This document shows, one piece after another, positions 17,541 to 28,758 of a stretch of 64,000 nt of DNA (within the stretch, counting starts at the first letter, position 1; each line of letters opens with the position of its first letter). The stretch is from Synechococcus sp. WH 7805. GTDB taxonomy: Bacteria > Cyanobacteriota > Cyanobacteriia > PCC-6307 > Cyanobiaceae. The position numbers were made by a program, and so were the translations under genes. The stretch lies in the NCBI RefSeq assembly GCF_000153285.1, contig NZ_CH724168.1, forward strand, positions 1,854,110-1,918,109, given 5' to 3'. The notes under the pieces were generated by a model. The model made no database searches, was not told the origin of the DNA, and saw only the letters and a program-made list of their open reading frames with translations.

Positions 17541-17855
17541 ATGACTCCTCCTGATGCCTTGCTGCGAGCAACCATCAACCGACTGGTTGCACGGGTCGGA
17601 GAAGGAGTGGCGGATGCCGCCGCTGGCGTCGCTGTTGCGGTTCAGGATGCTCCTGAACGAATCCGCCAGGAATGGGACTTATTTCAGGAAGAGGTGAAGG
17701 CTGAGGCCGAGCGTTTGCAGAACGAGAATGCTCCGCCGTCATCCCAGGCCCCCTCGCCTGAAGAGGATGCTCCTGACGACTCTTTGCAAGACCGGATTGA
17801 TCGCTTAAGGGCCAAGGTGGCGGACCTCGACAACCGCTTGGAGGAGCACACTTGA
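17541..17855 (+). CDS. Small conserved-looking hypothetical protein
   Basis: A 104-residue acidic protein: an N-terminal helical half (ALLRATINRLVARVGEGVAD…), a Pro/Ser-rich linker, and a C-terminal coiled coil (LQDRIDRLRAKVADLDNRLEEH). No family is recognised. Its stop overlaps the TTG start of the downstream AarF/UbiB kinase gene, so the two are probably translated together. Confidence 0.6.
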   Translation: MTPPDALLRATINRLVARVGEGVADAAAGVAVAVQDAPERIRQEWDLFQEEVKAEAERLQNENAPPSSQAPSPEEDAPDDSLQDRIDRLRAKVADLDNRLEEHT

Positions 17856-19534
17856 GTCGTCTGGTGTCGTTAATGGCTCCATGGCGTCGCGCCATCCGCG
17901 CTTTGCGCATCTGGCGTGCTGTGGTGAAGCTGCTTGCGCTTCTTTGGTGGGATGGTCAGAGCTGGACCTATGCCGGTGGGATCACCCCGGAGCGCAGGGA
18001 ACAGCGTCAGCAGCGACGGGCCCGTTGGCTGACGAGGGAACTGCTGGATCTGGGCTCTGCGTTCATCAAGCTTGGACAGTTGCTGTCGGCCCGCCCGGAT
18101 GTGCTTCCAGCGGGTTGGGTGGCCGAGCTGGCTGATCTTCAGGACAAGGTTCCGGCTTTCCCCTTTGACCAGGCACAGTCCTTGTTGGAAGAAGAACTGG
18201 GTGCCCGTTGCGCCGAGATCATCGACCTTGATGAGGAGCCGCTTGGGGCTGCCTCCCTGGCCCAGGTGCACCGCGCCAGCTTGCGCAGCGGCAGGCAGGT
18301 GGTGCTCAAGATTCAGCGACCGGGCTTGGAATCGGTGTTTCGTCTCGATCTGGAGGTGATGCAGCAGGTTGCGGCGGTGCTTCAGCGCCATCCCCAGTGG
18401 GGGCGAGGTCGAGATTGGGTGGCGATTGCCCAGGAGTGCCGTCGTGTTCTTTTGAGAGAGCTGGATTTCCGCCTGGAGGCGCAGCACGCTGCACGTTTCC
18501 GCCAGCAGTTTCTCGATGAGCCCCGCATCCGAGTTCCAGGGGTCATCTGGGAGTTGAGCACACGCCGAGTGCTCTGTCTGGATTACTTACCTGGAATCAA
18601 GGTCAATGATCGTCCCGCCCTGATTCAGGCCGGAATCGATCCTGGAGAGGTCGCGGAGATCGGAGCAGCCAGTTACCTCCAGCAACTGGTGCGCTATGGC
18701 TTTTTCCACGCCGATCCCCACCCCGGCAATCTCGCCGTAGCCGCCGATGGGGCACTGATCTATTACGACTTCGGGATGATGGGCCAACTGTCTGAGCGTC
18801 TGCGCCAGAGGCTGGGAGCGATGGTTCGGGCTGCGGCGTCGAGGGACGCTGCAGCTCTCGTGGAGGAGATGCAGGCGGCGGGAGTGATCGCTGGAGATGT
18901 GGATGTGGGACCGGTCCGTCGCCTGGTGCGTCTGATGCTGCGTGATGCACTCACCCCTCCGTTCAGCTCCAACGTGATCGACAAGCTGTCCGGTGATCTC
19001 TACGAATTGGTATACGGCCAACCTTTCCGGTTGCCAGTGGAAATGATCTTCGTGATGCGCGCACTCTCCACGTTTGAGGGCGTGGGCCGCAGCCTCGATC
19101 CCGGCTTTAGTTTGGTGGGGATTGCCAAGCCCTATCTACTGCCCCTGATGACATCCAGTGGATCCGGTTCCAATGATCTGTTCAATGAGCTCGGCCGTCA
19201 GGTGGGGGCGTTGAGTTCCCGCGCTGTGGGAATTCCTCGGCGCCTGGATGAAAGCCTTGAGCGTCTGGAGCAGGGCGATCTGCAACTGCAGATCCGCATG
19301 GGGGAGTCCGACAGGCAGTTCCGTCGCATGGTGACGGCTCAACACTCCATCGGTCAGTCAGTTCTGCTTGGAGGGTTGGCCGTGGCCGCTGCATTGATGG
19401 GAGCAAGTTCTCGGCCCTTGTGGGCATTGCTGCCTCTGGGTGCAGCCGTTCCCGTTGGCATGGGTTGGCTGAAACTTCAGGTGAAGTTACGCAAGGACGC
19501 TCGGCTCGAGAGCCTGTCCTCAGCCCAGCGCTGA
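17852..19534 (+). CDS. AarF/ABC1/UbiB-family atypical kinase
   Basis: A protein of about 560 residues (TTG at 17852; an ATG at 17873 would give 553). It has the UbiB hallmarks: the KxGQ motif (FIKLGQLLSARPD), the Ala-rich nucleotide loop (GAASLAQVHRA), the catalytic-loop equivalent HADPHPGNLAV and the metal-binding DFGMMG. Two hydrophobic segments at the C-terminus (about 490-545) would anchor it in a membrane. The family supports isoprenoid quinone or tocopherol-type metabolism in membranes. It is convergent with eno. Confidence 0.9.
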   Translation: MSRLVSLMAPWRRAIRALRIWRAVVKLLALLWWDGQSWTYAGGITPERREQRQQRRARWLTRELLDLGSAFIKLGQLLSARPDVLPAGWVAELADLQDKVPAFPFDQAQSLLEEELGARCAEIIDLDEEPLGAASLAQVHRASLRSGRQVVLKIQRPGLESVFRLDLEVMQQVAAVLQRHPQWGRGRDWVAIAQECRRVLLRELDFRLEAQHAARFRQQFLDEPRIRVPGVIWELSTRRVLCLDYLPGIKVNDRPALIQAGIDPGEVAEIGAASYLQQLVRYGFFHADPHPGNLAVAADGALIYYDFGMMGQLSERLRQRLGAMVRAAASRDAAALVEEMQAAGVIAGDVDVGPVRRLVRLMLRDALTPPFSSNVIDKLSGDLYELVYGQPFRLPVEMIFVMRALSTFEGVGRSLDPGFSLVGIAKPYLLPLMTSSGSGSNDLFNELGRQVGALSSRAVGIPRRLDESLERLEQGDLQLQIRMGESDRQFRRMVTAQHSIGQSVLLGGLAVAAALMGASSRPLWALLPLGAAVPVGMGWLKLQVKLRKDARLESLSSAQR

Positions 19535-19554
19535 AGACAGGCTTCATCAGCGAC

Positions 19555-20892
<1,338 letters not shown>

Positions 20893-20995
20893 TCACTGCA
20901 ACTGTGCCCTCCGGCACGAAAGGCAAGCGTCCCTGCACGCGCTTCCGCCAACCAAGGCAATGCACCATGCTGGTGAGGAGCCGCTAAACCTGTCG

Positions 20996-21397
20996 ATGCG
21001 CATGCTGCACACCATGCTCCGGGTGGGCGATCTCGAGCGTTCTCTGGCCTTTTACACCGACGTTTTGGGCATGCGGTTGCTGAGGCGCAAGGACTATCCC
21101 GGCGGCCGCTTCACTCTTGCTTTCGTCGGTTATGGGGATGAGTCGGAGTCCACGGTCCTTGAGCTCACCCACAATTGGGATACAGCCGAGTACGACCTCG
21201 GCAGTGGCTATGGACATATCGCCTTGGGCGTGGACGACATCCAGGCAACCTGTGCGGGGATTGCGGGCCAGGGTGGTCGTGTCGTTCGCGAACCAGGCCC
21301 GATGAAGCACGGCAGCACCGTGATCGCCTTCGTGGAAGATCCCGATGGATACAAGATCGAGCTGATTGAGCTGTCGTCCCGTTCCACGTCTGCCTGA
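20996..21397 (+). CDS. gloA: Lactoylglutathione lyase (glyoxalase I)
   Basis: A 133-residue VOC-fold metalloenzyme that converts the methylglyoxal-glutathione hemithioacetal to S-lactoylglutathione. All four metal ligands are visible at the positions known in E. coli GloA: His5, Glu56, His74 and Glu122. ATG at 20996 gives the family length; an upstream extension has an unnatural composition. It sits just upstream of the clpB paralogue. Confidence 0.93.
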   Translation: MRMLHTMLRVGDLERSLAFYTDVLGMRLLRRKDYPGGRFTLAFVGYGDESESTVLELTHNWDTAEYDLGSGYGHIALGVDDIQATCAGIAGQGGRVVREPGPMKHGSTVIAFVEDPDGYKIELIELSSRSTSA

Positions 21398-21408
21398 GCC
21401 ACCGCTTG

Positions 21409-24153
21409 ATGACTTCTGCATTCGAAGGCAACCCCCAGCCTCCAGCCAGCCTGACTGCCGAGCCTGAACGTTTCAGCGATCAGGCCTGGGATCTGTTGCT
21501 CAGCTCTCAGGATGTGGCGAGGCGTTGGCGCCACGGAGATCTCGATGTGGAGCATCTGCTCCAAGTGCTGTTCGTCGATCCTCGTTATCAGGCTGAGGTG
21601 GATGGCCTTTCTCTTCCCTGCGATCGTCTTCTTGATCAGCTCGAATCCTTTCTTGCCGAGCAACCCACCGCCCGGGGCCAGGATCTGTTTATCGGGGAAG
21701 ATCTCGAACGGTTGTTGGAGTCAGCAGATCGTGTGCGGGGGCTTTGGGGCTCTCGCCTGATTGATCTGTCCCACTTGATGATTGCGATCGGTCGTGATCC
21801 GCGAATTGGTGAAGATCTTTTCTCCCGTTTCGGACTGACGCCGGATCGTCTGGAGGTTGAGCTGCGCAGGGCCCCGGACCCTGGCCCAGTGAAGATCCAA
21901 TCCCCTTCAAAGGTGTCGTCATCTCAGGTTCCCTCCCCTCCTGTGCCGCCGCCTGCTCCTGCACCGTTGCCAGCGTCTGCCCAGACGACCGAAGCCATGC
22001 CTGAGCCGGTCTCTGCCGCTGAGGCAACAGCCCTTGAGCGGTTCGGCCGGGATCTCACAGCGGAAGCTGCCGACGGCAAGCTGGATCCAGTGGTGGGTCG
22101 GGATGCCGAGATCCGCAGCTTGATCAAGGTGCTCTCTCGCCGCGGCAAGAACAACCCTGTGCTGATCGGTGCTCCGGGTGTGGGAAAAACGGCGATTGCC
22201 GAATTGTTGGCCCAGCGCATGGTGGCCGGTGAGGTGCCTGAATCGCTTCAGGGTCTGCGGCTTGTGGCCCTCGATTCTGGGGCGCTGATCGCCGGTGCCA
22301 AGTTCCGTGGCCAATTTGAGGAGCGCCTGCGTGAGGTGTTGCAGGAGGTCAGTGATCCGGAAGCGGGAGTGGTGCTGTTTATTGATGAACTGCACACCGT
22401 GGTCAACAGTGACCGCAACAGTGCTGATGCCGGCAGCCTTCTCAAGCCTGCGCTGGCGCGGGGTGATCTGCGCTGTATTGCCGCCACGACCCCTGAGGAT
22501 TATCGGCGCACCGTTGAGAAAGACCCTGCATTGAACAGGCGTTTTCAACAGGTGCCCATCGCGGAGCCTTCCATTGATCACAGCATCGAGATTCTCCGGG
22601 GGGTGAAGGAGCGCTATGAGCTGCACCACGGCGTCACGATCACGGATGACGCGGTGACAGCAGCTGCTCGGCTGGCCGACCGTTACATCAGCGATCGCTG
22701 TCTGCCCGACAAGGCGATCGATCTGATCGATGAGGCGGCTGCGCAGCTCAAGATGGATGTGACCTCCAAGCCTCAGGTGGTGGAGGACGCCGAGATGGAG
22801 CTGCGGCGGCTGGAGTTGTCGGTGCTTGCCGCAGAACAGGCCCCTGAGGCCGAACGCGTTCAACTGCAGCGTCAACGACTGGAGGCCACAACGCATTTGT
22901 CCCGCTTACGAGAGCGTTGGCAGGCTGAACGGGGGCAGCTGGAAGAGCTGCGCCAGCTGTTGCAAGAAGATGAGGATCTGCGCCATGCCATCGCCGAGGC
23001 CGAGCGCCAGGGAGATCTGGAAGAGGCTGCCCGTCTTCAATACGACCAGCTGCATCGACTCCAGCAGCGCCGCAATGACCTCGAGCAGTCCCTCAGTGAT
23101 GCTCAGGCCACCGGCACCGCCCTGCTGCGGGAACAGGTGGAAGCCGCGGACATTGCCGATGTGGTGGCCCGCTGGACCGGGATCCCGGTCCAGCGACTGC
23201 TGGCTGGTGAGCGCCAGAAACTGCTGGAGCTGGATCAGCGTCTGCAGGAGCGGGTGATCGGGCAACCGGAGGCGGTGCAGGCTGTGGCTGCTGCGATCCG
23301 CAGGGCTCGTGCCGGGATGAAGGATCGGCGCCGGCCGGTGGGGTCCTTCCTTTTCCTGGGTCCGACCGGTGTAGGCAAGACCGAACTGGCGAAGGCCCTG
23401 TCGGGTCAACTCTTTGATGAGGAGGAGGCGATGGTGCGTCTCGACATGAGTGAATTCATGGAGCGCAACGCCGTGGCCCGCTTGCTTGGTGCCCCTCCTG
23501 GCTATGTGGGATACGAGGAGGGTGGTCAACTCACGGAGGCCGTGCGGCGTCGTCCTTATGCCTTACTGCTGCTTGATGAAGTGGAGAAGGCCCATCCGGA
23601 TGTCTTCAATGTGCTCCTGCAGGTGCTGGATGACGGCCGGCTCAGTGATTCCCAGGGACGGACCGTTGATTTCCGCCACACGGTGGTGGTGATGACCAGC
23701 AATCTCGCCAGTCGGGCCATCCTCGAGGCTGCGCGCTCGGGTCGGGATTCAGAGGCTCAGGACGCATCCCCGTCATTGGATGCAGCGGTGGATGAAGCGC
23801 TCAGCAGCCACTTCCGGCCTGAATTTCTCAACCGCATCGATGAGGTGATTCGGTTTCGACCGCTTGATCAGCAAGATCTCAGCCGGATCGTGCGTCTGCA
23901 ATTGGCGGATCTATCCAGTCTTCTTAGGGAGCAGGGACTGGACCTGCAGGTGGATGACGCGGTGATCGATGGTCTCGTGACCCTCGGCTACGAGCCTGAG
24001 TACGGTGCCAGGCCTCTGCGCCGCGTGCTCCGTCGCCGGTTGGAAAATCCCCTTGCGACGGAACTGCTAGGGGACCGTTTTAATGGTGCGCAAGTTGTGC
24101 ATGTGCTGGCGGGAACCTCTGTTGCTGATCCTTTCCGTTTCGAGCCGGGATGA
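21409..24153 (+). CDS. clpB2: ClpB/Hsp104-type AAA+ disaggregase, divergent paralogue
   Basis: A 914-residue protein: Clp N domain (about 1-145), a Pro/Ala-rich linker (about 165-200), a first AAA+ module with Walker A GAPGVGKT and Walker B VVLFIDE, a coiled-coil middle domain (about 445-580), and a second module with GPTGVGKT and [14 protein letters not shown]. The long proline-rich linker and the diverged N domain set it apart from housekeeping ClpB. Cyanobacteria carry a second ClpB (ClpB2), and the symbol is given on that basis. ATG at 21409 follows an in-frame TTG. Confidence 0.85.
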   Translation: MTSAFEGNPQPPASLTAEPERFSDQAWDLLLSSQDVARRWRHGDLDVEHLLQVLFVDPRYQAEVDGLSLPCDRLLDQLESFLAEQPTARGQDLFIGEDLERLLESADRVRGLWGSRLIDLSHLMIAIGRDPRIGEDLFSRFGLTPDRLEVELRRAPDPGPVKIQSPSKVSSSQVPSPPVPPPAPAPLPASAQTTEAMPEPVSAAEATALERFGRDLTAEAADGKLDPVVGRDAEIRSLIKVLSRRGKNNPVLIGAPGVGKTAIAELLAQRMVAGEVPESLQGLRLVALDSGALIAGAKFRGQFEERLREVLQEVSDPEAGVVLFIDELHTVVNSDRNSADAGSLLKPALARGDLRCIAATTPEDYRRTVEKDPALNRRFQQVPIAEPSIDHSIEILRGVKERYELHHGVTITDDAVTAAARLADRYISDRCLPDKAIDLIDEAAAQLKMDVTSKPQVVEDAEMELRRLELSVLAAEQAPEAERVQLQRQRLEATTHLSRLRERWQAERGQLEELRQLLQEDEDLRHAIAEAERQGDLEEAARLQYDQLHRLQQRRNDLEQSLSDAQATGTALLREQVEAADIADVVARWTGIPVQRLLAGERQKLLELDQRLQERVIGQPEAVQAVAAAIRRARAGMKDRRRPVGSFLFLGPTGVGKTELAKALSGQLFDEEEAMVRLDMSEFMERNAVARLLGAPPGYVGYEEGGQLTEAVRRRPYALLLLDEVEKAHPDVFNVLLQVLDDGRLSDSQGRTVDFRHTVVVMTSNLASRAILEAARSGRDSEAQDASPSLDAAVDEALSSHFRPEFLNRIDEVIRFRPLDQQDLSRIVRLQLADLSSLLREQGLDLQVDDAVIDGLVTLGYEPEYGARPLRRVLRRRLENPLATELLGDRFNGAQVVHVLAGTSVADPFRFEPG

Positions 24154-24247
24154 GCTTTAAAGGCGTCCGGTAGGATCTTTGTTTGCTGCCACGTGCCGTC
24201 TGAGCCTGCGTCAGCACTGGCCCAACGACACCGTGCCCAGCGACTCC

Positions 24248-24496
24248 GTGACAACGCCAACCTCCGAGGACACTGCAGCAGCCAAGTCACCGGTTCCATC
24301 CGGCTCTGATCAGCCGGAAAAGAAAGGTGGATTTTTTCCTGCGACCTACGAGGAGCTGAAGCTTGTTGTCTGGCCTAGCCGGCAGCAGTTGTTCAGTGAG
24401 TCGATCGCAGTGATTCTGATGGTGAGCCTGTCAGCGGCTGCCATCGCTGCGCTGAGTCGTTTTTACGGCTGGGCTGCCTCTCAGGTGTTCCGTTGA
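24248..24496 (+). CDS. secE: Preprotein translocase subunit SecE
   Basis: An 82-residue single-span SecE. The conserved segment ATYEELKLVVWPSRQQL precedes one membrane helix (AVILMVSLSAAAIAAL), as in the short bacterial form. It clamps SecY in the translocon. GTG at 24248 is preferred from the typical cyanobacterial N-terminus, but GTG at 24233 or the longer frame from 24179 cannot be excluded. It lies upstream of nusG in the usual secE-nusG-ribosomal-protein order. Confidence 0.88.
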   Translation: MTTPTSEDTAAAKSPVPSGSDQPEKKGGFFPATYEELKLVVWPSRQQLFSESIAVILMVSLSAAAIAALSRFYGWAASQVFR

Positions 24497-24559
24497 TCGG
24501 CTGCTTCATGGCCCACGGCGACGATCCGTTTCGACGTTCTGTTCTTCTCATCCTGCCCC

Positions 24560-25228
24560 GTGTCTGATCTTGATCTCAGCCAGTCGGATACCAGTGAAGT
24601 ACTGGATCTTCCGGCTCCGAATGATGGCGAGGAAGGAACTCTTGAGACTCCTGCCGTTCGCACCGGTATCGCCCGTTGGTACGCAGTTCAGGTGGCATCC
24701 AGTTGTGAGAAGAAGGTGAAAGCCACGCTGGAGCAGAGGGCCGTCACTCTCGGGGTGAGCAACAGGATTCTGGAAATCGAGATTCCGGAAACGCCTGCGG
24801 TGAAGGTCAAGAAGGACGGCAGCAGGCAGTCCACAGAGGAGAAGGTCTTCCCTGGCTATGTGCTGGTGCGCATGGTGCTCGACGAAGACACGATGATGGC
24901 TGTGCGCAGTACCCCGAATGTGATCAATTTCGTGGGTGCGGAAGATCGTCGTGCCACTGGCAAGGCCCGTGGTCACATCAAGCCTCGACCCCTCAGTCGT
25001 TCCGAGGTGGATCGCATCTTCAAGCGGGCGGCAGAGAAGAAAACCGTGGTCAAGGTTGATCTCACCGAGGGTGATCAGATCCTGGTGACAGCTGGTCCGT
25101 TCAAGGATTTCCAGGGCGAAGTGATTGAAGTATCCGGCGAGCGCAGCAAGCTCAAGGCCCTGCTGTCGATCTTCGGTCGGGAAACACCTGTGGAGCTCGA
25201 GTTTTCCCAGGTGAGCAAGCAGAACTGA
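24560..25228 (+). CDS. nusG: Transcription antitermination factor NusG
   Basis: A 222-residue protein with an acidic extension of about 35 residues before the NGN domain (ARWYAVQVASSCEKKVKATL, then FPGYVLVRM) and a C-terminal KOW domain (EGDQILVTAGPFKDFQGEV). It binds RNA polymerase and links it to Rho or ribosomes. The start is GTG at 24560. It lies between secE and rplK. Confidence 0.96.
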   Translation: MSDLDLSQSDTSEVLDLPAPNDGEEGTLETPAVRTGIARWYAVQVASSCEKKVKATLEQRAVTLGVSNRILEIEIPETPAVKVKKDGSRQSTEEKVFPGYVLVRMVLDEDTMMAVRSTPNVINFVGAEDRRATGKARGHIKPRPLSRSEVDRIFKRAAEKKTVVKVDLTEGDQILVTAGPFKDFQGEVIEVSGERSKLKALLSIFGRETPVELEFSQVSKQN

Positions 25229-25238
25229 GTCGTTGCGG

Positions 25239-25264
25239 CGGCCGTCTCCCTGCGGAGGGCGGCC
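25239..25264 (+). promoter_or_regulatory. GC-rich hairpin in the nusG-rplK gap
   Basis: An imperfect inverted repeat (ggccgtctcc with ggagggcggcc) about 75 bases before rplK. It could be an attenuator or a weak terminator between nusG and the ribosomal genes. No T run follows. Confidence 0.3.
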
Positions 25265-25338
25265 CTAGGAGTGGTTTCCGCTCCGCCGCATCTGGCCCGA
25301 GGGTCAGGTGATCCGCAGATGTACAACTCCGTCCGCCG

Positions 25339-25764
25339 ATGGCCAAGAAAGTCACAGCAGTCATCAAGCTGGCCCTTCAGGCCGGCAAAGCCAACCCCGC
25401 ACCACCCGTAGGCCCTGCCCTCGGTCAGCACGGGGTCAACATCATGGCGTTTTGCAAGGAGTACAACGCCCGCACCCAGGACAAGGCCGGATTTGTGATC
25501 CCGGTGGAGATCTCGGTTTTCGAAGACCGCAGCTTCACCTTCATCACCAAGACGCCTCCCGCCTCGGTGCTGATCACCAAAGCCGCCGGGATCGACAAAG
25601 GATCCGGTGAGTCCGCCAAGGGGAATGTCGGCTCCATCAATCGCTCTCAGCTTGAGGAGATCGCCAAAACCAAACTGCCCGATCTCAACTGCACCAGCGT
25701 TGAGTCGGCCATGCGCATCATCGAAGGCACCGCCCGCAACATGGGCGTCGCCGTCACCGACTGA
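25339..25764 (+). CDS. rplK: 50S ribosomal protein L11
   Basis: The 141-residue L11 starts [20 protein letters not shown], has the N-terminal [18 protein letters not shown] loop, and ends in the rRNA-binding domain ([14 protein letters not shown]). It forms the GTPase-associated centre with 23S rRNA and is needed for the stringent response by ribosome-bound RelA enzymes. Confidence 0.98.
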   Translation: MAKKVTAVIKLALQAGKANPAPPVGPALGQHGVNIMAFCKEYNARTQDKAGFVIPVEISVFEDRSFTFITKTPPASVLITKAAGIDKGSGESAKGNVGSINRSQLEEIAKTKLPDLNCTSVESAMRIIEGTARNMGVAVTD

Positions 25765-25844
25765 CGCCCACGGCGCCAGTTCTCTCTGCTTCAACTGTCC
25801 TTTTTCGGGGGAGACCCAGCGGTCGCCTGCACCCCATATCTGCC

Positions 25845-26552
25845 ATGCCTAAAACATCCAAACGCCTGGCCGGCCTCGTCAACAAGATCGAGGAACGGGC
25901 CTATGAACCGCTTGAAGCCATCAAGCTGGTCAAGGAGAACGCCACTGCCAAGTTCGACGAGACTGTTGAGGCGCACGCGCGTCTTGGGATTGACCCTAAG
26001 TACACCGACCAGCAGCTGCGCACCACGGTGGCATTGCCCCACGGCACTGGTCAGACCGTACGGATCGCGGTGATCACCAGGGGTGAAAAAGTTGCAGAGG
26101 CCAAGGCTGCCGGTGCAGAACTTGCCGGTGATGAGGACCTGGTGGAAACCATCAGCAAGGGCGAAATGAATTTCGACCTGCTGATCGCCACCCCCGACAT
26201 GATGCCCAAAGTGGCCAAGTTGGGTCGAGTGCTCGGTCCTCGGGGTTTGATGCCGAATCCCAAGGCCGGAACGGTCACCACAGACCTCGCATCAGCGATT
26301 AACGAATTCAAGGCCGGCAAGCTGGAATTTCGTGCCGATCGCACAGGGATTGTGCATGTGCGCTTCGGTAAGGCCAGTTTTTCAGAGGTCAACCTGCTCG
26401 ATAATCTCAAGACGCTTCAGGAGACCATCGACCGCAACAAGCCGAGTGGGGCCAAGGGGCGTTACTGGAAGAGCCTCTACGTGACGTCCACGATGGGCCC
26501 ATCCGTCGAAGTGGATATTTCGGCACTCCAAGACATCAACAAAGATGCCTGA
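25845..26552 (+). CDS. rplA: 50S ribosomal protein L1
   Basis: The 235-residue L1 is recognised by its conserved [19 protein letters not shown] block (about residues 125-145) and [17 protein letters not shown]. It builds the mobile L1 stalk at the E site and in many bacteria represses its own operon. It lies 80 bases after rplK. Confidence 0.98.
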   Translation: MPKTSKRLAGLVNKIEERAYEPLEAIKLVKENATAKFDETVEAHARLGIDPKYTDQQLRTTVALPHGTGQTVRIAVITRGEKVAEAKAAGAELAGDEDLVETISKGEMNFDLLIATPDMMPKVAKLGRVLGPRGLMPNPKAGTVTTDLASAINEFKAGKLEFRADRTGIVHVRFGKASFSEVNLLDNLKTLQETIDRNKPSGAKGRYWKSLYVTSTMGPSVEVDISALQDINKDA

Positions 26553-26574
26553 TCAGGCGGTGATGTAATTTATT

Positions 26575-26793
26575 GGACTGGCATTTGCCAGTCCACGGGT
26601 ACGTACCCGGCCTGAGACAGCAGGTTGCATCATCCGGTTCTTAGGAACAGGTCTGATTGCATAAGTCCTGCCGAGGCAAACGCGACGATTTTGCTCCCTT
26701 AGGGATTGGATCGACACGCGGCCTCGTCTTCCCATTCGGGAAGCACTGACCGGCCGCGTGCCCAGCTTGTTCCCCCGATCCGATCCAATTCCT
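26575..26793 (+). promoter_or_regulatory. L10 leader region of rplJ-rplL
   Basis: About 220 bases separate rplA and rplJ. The stretch opens with a perfect 8-bp hairpin (ggactggc / gccagtcc, 26575-26594), and several further GC-rich inverted repeats follow up to rplJ. The position and size match the ribosomal protein L10 leader, where the L10-(L7/L12) complex binds to repress translation. The secondary structure was judged by eye only. Confidence 0.65.
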
Positions 26794-27321
26794 ATGGGCC
26801 GCACTCTGGAGAGCAAGCAACAGATCGTCGAAGAGCTCAAGCAGCTCCTCGGTGAGGCCGAAATGGCACTGGTCCTGGATTATCAGGGCCTCTCCATCAA
26901 GGAAATGTCTGATCTGCGGACCCGTCTGCAGGCAGCCAACGGTGTGTGCAAGGTGACCAAAAACACCTTGATGCGTCGTGCCATTGATGGTGACAGTGCT
27001 TGGTCAAACCTTGATTCCCTTCTCTCCGGCACCAACGCTTTTGTCCTTGTCAAAGGGGATGTGGGCGGTGCAGTGAAGGCCGTTCAGGCTTTCCAGAAGG
27101 ACACCAAAAAATCTGAAACCAAGGGCGGCCTTTTCGAAGGCAAGCTCCTGTCTCAGGACGAGATCAAGGCCATTGGCGATCTTCCCTCCAAGGAAGCTCT
27201 CATGGCGCAGATCGCAGGTGCAATCAATGCCGTGGCCACCAAGGTGGCTGTCGGTATCAACGAGGTTCCCTCCGGTCTTGCTCGGGCGCTCAAGCAGCAC
27301 GCCGAATCCGGCGAAGGCTGA
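26794..27321 (+). CDS. rplJ: 50S ribosomal protein L10
   Basis: The 175-residue L10 starts [19 protein letters not shown], contains [17 protein letters not shown] and KNTLMRRAI, and ends in the helical tail that carries L7/L12 dimers. ATG at 26794 is the family start; an upstream ATG at 26758 falls within the leader. Confidence 0.97.
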   Translation: MGRTLESKQQIVEELKQLLGEAEMALVLDYQGLSIKEMSDLRTRLQAANGVCKVTKNTLMRRAIDGDSAWSNLDSLLSGTNAFVLVKGDVGGAVKAVQAFQKDTKKSETKGGLFEGKLLSQDEIKAIGDLPSKEALMAQIAGAINAVATKVAVGINEVPSGLARALKQHAESGEG

Positions 27322-27368
27322 TCGTCTTCGACTCGACTGTTTCTCTGATCTGTTGCTGATTCCCATCC

Positions 27369-27758
27369 ATGTCTGCAAAAACCGACGAAATCCTCGAATC
27401 ACTGAAAACTCTCTCGCTGCTTGAGGCTTCCGAGCTTGTCAAGCAGATCGAGGAAGCTTTCGGTGTGTCCGCTGCCGCATCTGCTGGTGTGGTGATGGCG
27501 GCTCCTGGCGCCGCTGCTGGCGGTGGTGAGGCCGCTGAAGAGAAGACCGAATTTGATGTTGTGTTGGAGAGCTTTGAAGCTTCATCCAAGATCAAGGTCC
27601 TCAAGGCTGTGCGCGAGGCCACCGGCCTGGGTCTTGGTGATGCCAAGGCCATGGTCGAGGCAGCACCCAAGGCCATCAAAGAAGGCGTGTCCAAGGACGA
27701 AGCCGAGGCCCTCAAAAAGGCCATCGAAGAGGTGGGCGGAAAGGTCACTCTCAAGTGA
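27369..27758 (+). CDS. rplL: 50S ribosomal protein L7/L12
   Basis: A 129-residue acidic protein: N-terminal dimerisation helices ([20 protein letters not shown]), an Ala/Gly hinge, and the C-terminal factor-binding domain ([20 protein letters not shown] and [10 protein letters not shown]). It recruits translation GTPases. A strong terminator follows. Confidence 0.98.
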   Translation: MSAKTDEILESLKTLSLLEASELVKQIEEAFGVSAAASAGVVMAAPGAAAGGGEAAEEKTEFDVVLESFEASSKIKVLKAVREATGLGLGDAKAMVEAAPKAIKEGVSKDEAEALKKAIEEVGGKVTLK

Positions 27759-27805
27759 TCTCTTCGGGTTGGCGTCTTTCGGGATGCCAACCATCCATCA
27801 CACTC

Positions 27806-27830
27806 AACCGACCCTTGGGTCGGTTTTTTT
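27806..27830 (+). terminator. Terminator of the rplK-rplA-rplJ-rplL operon
   Basis: A stem of about 9 bp (aaccgaccc / gggtcggtt) with a two-base loop, followed by seven T. It ends about 70 bases past rplL. Confidence 0.9.
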
Positions 27831-27832
27831 GT

Positions 27833-27868
27833 TGTCAAAAAAAAGAGCCCTGCCGAAGGCAGAGCTCT
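27833..27868 (-). terminator. Terminator of the minus-strand DUF3747 gene
   Basis: An inverted repeat (gagccctgcc / ggcagagctc) around a short loop. On the minus strand it is followed by a run of about eight T. It is back to back with the rplL terminator, so the two operons converge here. Confidence 0.85.
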
Positions 27869-28005
27869 GAAGTGAAACGCGTTGCAGGAGTCTGTCCTTG
27901 TTTCGACCCTGAAGAGGCGCTTAGCACTCCTCACACTCACGCAAGATAAGAAGTGATCCTGGCACTGTCTTGCTTGGGGAGGGCGCTCTCTCAACTGTCC
28001 TCGCG

Positions 28006-28698
28006 TCACGGACGGAAGGGAATCACCTCCAGCCGGATCGGTCCCCGCGCTCCCTGCATCCTGCCTCCTGCTTGAGGTAAGCCTGGAGCGCTGGGCAGAC
28101 TTGCCGAGAAGACGGGGCTACGACCACCTTGGGCCATGAGCGTCGGCATCGACTTGGAATTGGCGAAATAAACGTGGCTCAGGGTGCGGCCCTTGTAGGC
28201 CCGACGCTCCAGAGACCACCCTGGTGACAGGGTCAACTTCACAAATGCGTTTTTGTCCCTTTGAATCTGATTAGCCCGCGCCACGATCGTGCTCTCGCCA
28301 CGATCGGGTTCCAGGGCCACAAGCACAAGTCTGTTGCCAGACTGCTCCAGCTTCAGGCGATAGCGCTTATCGGAATCAGCGCCTCCTGTGCGCAAGGAGT
28401 AACCGTTGCTATCGAGATAGCGGCTGCAGATTCCGCTGAAGTTGAACTCATTCAAGGAGGGTTTGATCAGACCGTCCTCGCGTTCTTCCCAGCACAAGGG
28501 ACGGGCCTTGATCTGCTCCAGCACCAGTAGTTTCCAGCGGCTGTTCCCTACGGCCTGGGCCAGGATCGCGAAGCGCTCCTGCTTCAAGGGGCTGCTGTCG
28601 AACAAGGCTCGGGTCAAGCCGGGACCTCCTGCACCCAGACCGATCAGCCCCAGGGCGGTTGCCGCCATGGCAGTCCAGCGGAAGTAGGTTCGGCTCAT
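28006..28698 (-). CDS. Secreted DUF3747-like protein
   Basis: A 230-residue protein with an N-terminal signal or anchor segment (TAMAATALGLIGLGAGGPGL, about residues 9-28). The conserved-looking core WKLLVLEQIKARPLCW … FNFSGICSRYLDSNGYSLR resembles the cyanobacterial DUF3747 family, which lacks a known function. A basic Pro/Gly-rich tail follows. ATG at 28698 is chosen; the frame continues far upstream only as a shadow of rnhA. Confidence 0.75.
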   Translation of the reverse strand: MSRTYFRWTAMAATALGLIGLGAGGPGLTRALFDSSPLKQERFAILAQAVGNSRWKLLVLEQIKARPLCWEEREDGLIKPSLNEFNFSGICSRYLDSNGYSLRTGGADSDKRYRLKLEQSGNRLVLVALEPDRGESTIVARANQIQRDKNAFVKLTLSPGWSLERRAYKGRTLSHVYFANSKSMPTLMAQGGRSPVFSASLPSAPGLPQAGGRMQGARGPIRLEVIPFRP

Positions 28699-28758
28699 GG
28701 CCCAGACCTCCTGGGTGTTCAAGAACCGTGTTCTACCGAACACAGGGTGGGGTGACAA

